NCBI RefSeq assembly: GCF_007991755.1
Contig: NZ_BJYY01000021.1
Span: 62,001-126,000 of the forward strand
Reading direction: 5' to 3'
Source of the DNA: Cellulomonas aerilata
GTDB taxonomy: Bacteria; Actinomycetota; Actinomycetes; Actinomycetales; Cellulomonadaceae
Length of the DNA: 64,000 nucleotides
In this document: one piece after another, positions 60,267-64,000 of the stretch
Layout: the number at the start of each line of letters is the position of its first letter
Numbering within the stretch: the stretch's first letter is position 1
The notes under the pieces: generated by a model
The model's input: only the letters and a program-made list of their open reading frames with translations
What the model was told of the DNA's origin: nothing
Database searches by the model: none
Translations under genes and position numbers: made by a program

Positions 60267-60878
60267 ATGCCACGTCCCCGGGTGCACGACGACGCCCTGC
60301 GCACCCGCCTGCTGCAGGAGGCGTCCCGCGTCATCGCGGAGGACGGTCCCGCACGCCTGACCGTGCGGGACGTCGCCGCGCGCGCCGGGACGTCGGCGTC
60401 CGCGGTGTACGCGCTGTTCGGAGGTCGCGACGAGCTCGTCGCGGCGGTCGGCGCCGAGGCGTTCCGCCGGTTCGCGGCGCACCTGGGGTCGGCCGGGCGC
60501 ACGGACGACCCGGTCGCCGACCTGCTCGCGCTCGGGCTCGCCTACCGCACGAGCGCGCTGGCGGACCCGCACTTCTACCGGGTCATGTTCGGCACCGGCG
60601 GCGTCGGGGCACGGACGGCGTCGGGCCCGCCGGTGACGGCCCGGCCGACGTACGTGGCGCTGCGCGACGCCGTCGCGCGCGTGCTCCGGGACGGCGGCGC
60701 CCCGGACGCCGCGGCCGACGAGGCCGCGGCGGCACCGGCCCTCGCGCTGTGGGGACTGGCCCACGGGCTCGTCGAGCTCGAGCTCGGCGGGCTGCTGCCG
60801 GGCTCACCGGACGAGCGCGCGCAGCGCTACGAGGCGGCGCTCCGGGCCGTCGGGGCCGGCGTCCTGGCGCCGTCCTGA
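60267..60878 (+). CDS. TetR-family transcriptional regulator
   Basis: A 203-residue TetR repressor. The HTH region is LLQEASRVIAEDGPARLTVRDVAARAGTSASAVYALFGGRDELVAAV (about 12-58). The ligand-binding part resembles the TetR_C_33/WHG family, which begins with YRTSALADPHFYRVMFG. Its operator lies in the divergent gap, so it probably represses itself and the membrane protein gene. Ligand unknown. It converges on rnj, with only 9 nt between the stops. Confidence 0.9.
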   Translation: MPRPRVHDDALRTRLLQEASRVIAEDGPARLTVRDVAARAGTSASAVYALFGGRDELVAAVGAEAFRRFAAHLGSAGRTDDPVADLLALGLAYRTSALADPHFYRVMFGTGGVGARTASGPPVTARPTYVALRDAVARVLRDGGAPDAAADEAAAAPALALWGLAHGLVELELGGLLPGSPDERAQRYEAALRAVGAGVLAPS

Positions 60879-60887
60879 CCGTACAGG

Positions 60888-62585
60888 TCAGGCCTCGACG
60901 ACCACCGGCATGATCATCGGCCGTCGCCGCAGCCGGGTGTTGACCCACCGCCCGACGACGCGGCGCACGACCTGCTGCAGCTGGTGGGTGTCCGCGCCGC
61001 CGCCGTGGGCGGCCTCCTCGAGCGTCGTGGTGATCTGCGGGAGGATGTCCTCGAACACCGCGTCGTCCTCCGCGAATCCGCGGGCCTGGATGTGCGGGCC
61101 GGCGAGGACCTTGCCGCTGGTGGAGTCCACCACCACGAAGATCGAGATGAACCCCTCCTCGCCCAGGATGCGGCGGTCCTTGAGCTCCGCGTCGGTGATC
61201 GCGCCGACGCTGGAGCCGTCGACGTACACGTAGCCGCACGGCACGGCACCGACCACCCGGGCACGGCCGTCGACGAGGTCGACCACGACGCCGTCCTCGG
61301 CCAGCACGACGTTCTCCGCCGGCACGCCGGTCTGCACCGCGAGCGCGGCGTTGGCGACGAGGTGCCGGACCTCCCCGTGCACCGGCATGACGTTGCGGGG
61401 CCGCAGCACGTTGTAGCAGTAGAGGAGCTCGCCGGCGGAGGCGTGCCCGGACACGTGCACCTTGGCGTTGCCCCCGTGCACGACCCGCGCACCCAACCGG
61501 GTCAGCCCGTTGATCACCCGGTAGACGGCGTTCTCGTTCCCGGGGATGAGCGAGGACGCCAGGATCACCGTGTCCCCCGGGCCGACCGAGATCCGGTGGT
61601 CCTGGTTGGCGATCCGCGACAGCGCCGCCATCGGCTCGCCCTGCGACCCGGTGCACATGAGCACGACCTGGTCGTCGGGCAGGTCACCGATCGCCTTGGC
61701 GTCCACGAGGATGCCGTCGGGCACGGTCAGGTAGCCCAGGTCCGCGGCGATCGTCATGTTCCGCACCATGGAGCGGCCGACCAGGGCGACCCTGCGGTCG
61801 TGCGCCGCGGCGGCGTCCAGGACCTGCTGGACGCGGTGCACGTGCGAGGCGAACGACGCGACCACGATCCGCCGGGTCGCCGCGGCGAACACCGCGTCCA
61901 GGACCGGGCCGATCTCGCGCTCGTGGCTGGTGAACCCGGGCACCTCGGCGTTGGTGGAGTCGACCATGAACAGGTCGACGCCGGCCTCGCCGAGCCGCGC
62001 GAACGCGCGCAGGTCCGTGATGCGCCCGTCCAGGGGCAGCTGGTCCATCTTGAAGTCGCCGGTGTGCAGGACCGTCCCGGCACCGGTCCGGACGGCGACC
62101 GCGAGCGCGTCCGGGATGGAGTGGTTCACGGCGACGAACTCGCACTCGAACGGCCCCAGCTGCTCGGTCTGCCCCTCCTTGACCGCCAGCGTGAGCGGGG
62201 CGATGCGGTGCTCGCGCAGCTTGGCCTCGACGAACGCCAGCGTGAGCTGCGAGCCGACCAGCGGGATGTCCCGCCTCAGGCGCAGCAGGTACGGGACCGC
62301 GCCGATGTGATCCTCGTGCCCGTGGGTCAGCACGATCGCCTCGATGTCGTCGAGGCGGTCGGCGATGTAGTCGAAGTCCGGCAGGATCAGGTCGACGCCG
62401 GGCTGGTGGTCCTCCGGGAACAGCACGCCGCAGTCGATGACGAGCAGGCGACCGGCGTGCTCGAGCACCGCCATGTTGCGCCCGATCTCGCCGAGCCCAC
62501 CCAGCGCCACGACGCGCAGCGCGCCGTCGGCGAGGGCGGGCGGCAGCCCGAGGTCGGTCAGGTGCGGCTGGGTGGGCTGGGACAT
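60888..62585 (-). CDS. rnj: Ribonuclease J
   Basis: A metallo-beta-lactamase/beta-CASP ribonuclease with 5'-exonuclease and endonuclease activity. It has 565 residues. The metal site is LTHGHEDHIGAVPYLL (about residues 84-99), HTGDFK follows, and the beta-CASP part includes FASHVHRVQQVLDAA and SGHASAGELLYCYN. PVHGEVRHL is the last ligand. The C-terminal domain is short. The ATG has GGAG upstream. The leader is a GTGCGG-rich repeat stretch. It lies downstream of dapA in the same direction, a conserved order. Confidence 0.96.
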   Translation of the reverse strand: MSQPTQPHLTDLGLPPALADGALRVVALGGLGEIGRNMAVLEHAGRLLVIDCGVLFPEDHQPGVDLILPDFDYIADRLDDIEAIVLTHGHEDHIGAVPYLLRLRRDIPLVGSQLTLAFVEAKLREHRIAPLTLAVKEGQTEQLGPFECEFVAVNHSIPDALAVAVRTGAGTVLHTGDFKMDQLPLDGRITDLRAFARLGEAGVDLFMVDSTNAEVPGFTSHEREIGPVLDAVFAAATRRIVVASFASHVHRVQQVLDAAAAHDRRVALVGRSMVRNMTIAADLGYLTVPDGILVDAKAIGDLPDDQVVLMCTGSQGEPMAALSRIANQDHRISVGPGDTVILASSLIPGNENAVYRVINGLTRLGARVVHGGNAKVHVSGHASAGELLYCYNVLRPRNVMPVHGEVRHLVANAALAVQTGVPAENVVLAEDGVVVDLVDGRARVVGAVPCGYVYVDGSSVGAITDAELKDRRILGEEGFISIFVVVDSTSGKVLAGPHIQARGFAEDDAVFEDILPQITTTLEEAAHGGGADTHQLQQVVRRVVGRWVNTRLRRRPMIMPVVVEA

Positions 62586-62690
62586 GGGGCTCCGGTGCTG
62601 GGACGGCGGATCGGTGCGGTGCGGGTGCGGGTGCGGGTGCCGGGCGGTCGTGCGGTGCGGTCGCGGGTCCGGCAGCCGGGGTGGGCCCGG
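62586..62690 (-). repeat. GTGCGG-rich repeat stretch in the dapA-rnj spacer
   Basis: The stretch contains repeated GTGCGG/GTGCGGGTGCGGGT units. It resembles the rsmH-leader array in base content. No gene or clear terminator was found. Confidence 0.6.
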
Positions 62691-63602
62691 TCAGGCGGCG
62701 TCGAGCAGGCCCGCAGCGGTCATCGCGGCGCGCACGACGGCGACCTCGTCCTCGTCCGCGGTGGCCTGCGGCAGGCGCATCGTGCGGTGCGGGATGAGGC
62801 CGAGGAGCTCCAGGGCCACCTTGGAGCGCAGCGCCCCGTTGCCCGAGCCGCAGACGAGGTCGATCGCCGGCAGCATCCCGACCATGACCGCCCGCGCGCG
62901 CACGAGGTCGCCCGCGTCGACGGCCGCCACCAGGGCGGCCAGGTCGTCGCCCACGAGGTGGCCGGCCATGCTGACCACGCCCGCGGCGCCGTGGGCGAGG
63001 AACGCCAGGTTGAGCGGGTCGTCCCCGGAGTAGAAGGCCAGCCCGGTGCGCTGCATCGTGCGCAGCGCGGCGAAGACGTCCCCGGTGGCGTCCTTCACCG
63101 CGACGACGCGGTCGTGCGCGGCGAGCCGGTCGAACGTCTCGGGGGCGTAGCGCACGACCGTCCGGCCGGGGACGTCGTAGAGCATCACCGGCAGGTCGGT
63201 GGCGTCCGCGACGGCGACGGTGTGCTGGACGATGCCCCTCTGCGAGGGCCGGGAGTAGTACGGGGTGACGACGAGCAGCCCGTGCGCACCCGCCTCGGCG
63301 GCCTGCTCGGCCATCCGCACGGCGTGCTTGGTGTCGTTGGACCCGGCGCCGGACACCACGACCGCCCGGTCCCCCACGGCCTCGACGACCGCGGCGACGA
63401 GGTCGACCTTCTCCGGGGCGTGCGTGGTGGGCGACTCGCCGGTGGTGCCGTTGAGCACCAGGCCGTCGTGCCCGTGGTCGACGAGGTGCCGGGCGAGGCG
63501 GGCGGCCGCCTCGAGGTCGACGTCTCCGGCGGGGTCCATCGGCGTGACCATGGCGGTCAGCACCGCGCCGAACGGCCGGGCCGGGGTCGTGGGGGCAGGC
63601 AT
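62691..63602 (-). CDS. dapA: 4-hydroxy-tetrahydrodipicolinate synthase DapA
   Basis: DapA condenses aspartate semialdehyde with pyruvate, the first step of the lysine/DAP branch. It has 303 residues. The Schiff-base Lys is Lys170 (VVAVKDATGD), the catalytic Tyr is Tyr142 (MLYDVPGRT), and NGTTGESPTT carries the Thr pair. The ATG at 63602 has TAGATT 6 nt upstream, and is probably leaderless. It follows folA after 9 nt, so it can also be on that transcript. It matches murE and dapF in pathway. Confidence 0.96.
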   Translation of the reverse strand: MPAPTTPARPFGAVLTAMVTPMDPAGDVDLEAAARLARHLVDHGHDGLVLNGTTGESPTTHAPEKVDLVAAVVEAVGDRAVVVSGAGSNDTKHAVRMAEQAAEAGAHGLLVVTPYYSRPSQRGIVQHTVAVADATDLPVMLYDVPGRTVVRYAPETFDRLAAHDRVVAVKDATGDVFAALRTMQRTGLAFYSGDDPLNLAFLAHGAAGVVSMAGHLVGDDLAALVAAVDAGDLVRARAVMVGMLPAIDLVCGSGNGALRSKVALELLGLIPHRTMRLPQATADEDEVAVVRAAMTAAGLLDAA

Positions 63603-63608
63603 GGGCCG

Positions 63609-63614
63609 AATCTA
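63609..63614 (-). promoter_or_regulatory. -10 hexamer of a leaderless dapA promoter
   Basis: TAGATT ends 6 nt before the dapA ATG, within the same 18-nt core as the murE promoter. It overlaps the folA stop codon. Confidence 0.5.
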
Positions 63615-64000
63615 CCGTCCCGGCCCGGTGCGGCCGGCGTCCGTCCGGGGCCGCGCGGGCGGTGCGGGGGCGTCGGCGGCAGGGATGCGGGGTGCCGGGT
63701 CGCCGGTCCGCAGGTACCGGACGAAGCGGTACCGCGGGCCGGTGCGCGACCGGCGCCACTCGGACGGGGCGCCGGCGTCCGCCGTCCACACGGCCGGGTC
63801 GACGGCCGGGGCGAACGCGTCGCCGGGGACGTCGAGGTCGATCTCGGTCACCTCCAGCCGGTCGGCGCGGTCCACCAGCAGGGCGTACACCTGCGCCCCG
63901 CCGATCACCCAGGCGTCCCGGCCCGCCAGGGCGGCCTCGGCGTCCGCCAGGTCCCTGACGACGACGGCGCCCGGGGCGGCCCACCCCGGCGTCCGGGTCA
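63612..64000 (-). CDS. folA: Dihydrofolate reductase, 5' end cut by the window edge
   Basis: The C-terminal 129 codons of dihydrofolate reductase, which makes tetrahydrofolate. The visible NADPH-binding segment is [27 protein letters not shown], the family signature of the second half. The C-terminal 35 residues are a Pro/Ala/Arg-rich tail not seen in most bacterial enzymes. The start and the N-terminal active site lie outside the window to the right. It is followed by dapA after 9 nt. Confidence 0.9.
   Translation of the reverse strand, partial: TRTPGWAAPGAVVVRDLADAEAALAGRDAWVIGGAQVYALLVDRADRLEVTEIDLDVPGDAFAPAVDPAVWTADAGAPSEWRRSRTGPRYRFVRYLRTGDPAPRIPAADAPAPPARPRTDAGRTGPGR

Noticed and set aside
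1-64000. tRNA, rRNA, insertion sequence or prophage genes
   Set aside because: None of the intergenic stretches shows a cloverleaf, ribosomal sequence, transposase or integrase. Gene order is that of a conserved chromosome backbone.

Overview
The window is about 74 % G+C by eye and carries a conserved actinobacterial chromosome backbone. It has no rRNA, tRNA, insertion sequence, prophage or CRISPR array that I could see. Gene order and content (mraZ-rsmH-ftsL-ftsI-murE; nrdR-LysM gene-lexA; hflX-dapF-miaA-miaB; recX-recA; clgR-cinA-pgsA-ftsK-rnj-dapA-folA) match Actinobacteria. An RNase Y next to recX, the DUF3040/HEPN/dinB block beside mraZ, and a GluABCD-type transporter suggest Micrococcales, perhaps Cellulomonadaceae. 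The family-level placement is inference.

Left part (1-6.2 kb): the start of the division and cell wall (dcw) cluster on the minus strand, ending inside murE. 6.5-11.1 kb: a divergent moxR, DUF58, transglutaminase operon. 11.6-16.3 kb: DUF3040, an SOS-boxed HEPN-dinB pair, a spermidine-synthase-like gene, cspA and a PAC2 protein. 16.4-19.7 kb: a REC-PP2C, CHASE3 histidine kinase and REC signalling operon. 20-26.5 kb: a HelR/HelD-like RNA polymerase-recycling ATPase, serA, a DUF5302 protein, an aldo/keto reductase and a serine hydrolase. 26.6-32.6 kb: nrdR, a LysM gene divergent from lexA across two SOS boxes, ldh and a DinG-type helicase. 32.7-41.3 kb: hflX, a methyltransferase, a thioredoxin, dapF-miaA and an extradiol-like gene, a YbjN pair, and miaB. 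41.4-44.8 kb: gluABCD. 44.8-48.2 kb: rny, recX and recA. 48.5-54.8 kb: DUF3046, lhr and nei. 55-64 kb: clgR, cinA, pgsA, ftsK, a TetR pair, rnj, dapA and a truncated folA.

Two DNA-damage circuits can be read from the DNA. LexA boxes of the TCGAAC-N4-GTTCGA type lie at lexA (two), at HEPN-dinB and at recA. The RecA-NDp motif (TGTCRGTG-N8-TANNNT), recognised by PafBC in mycobacteria, lies at recA and lhr-nei, with a third variant upstream of HEPN-dinB. A separate circuit is visible at the dcw locus: three GTGGAG boxes at exact 10-bp pitch cover the mraZ promoter, and two further 10-bp pairs face the divergent moxR operon.

About fifteen genes appear to be leaderless: a TANNNT-like hexamer usually ends exactly 6 nt before the start codon. 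The window is also rich in short G+C-rich tandem repeats of 6, 11, 12, 16, 18, 32 and 33 bp. Two of these arrays lie in or next to division genes (ftsI and rsmH) and read as Thr-Thr-x-Arg-type repeats.
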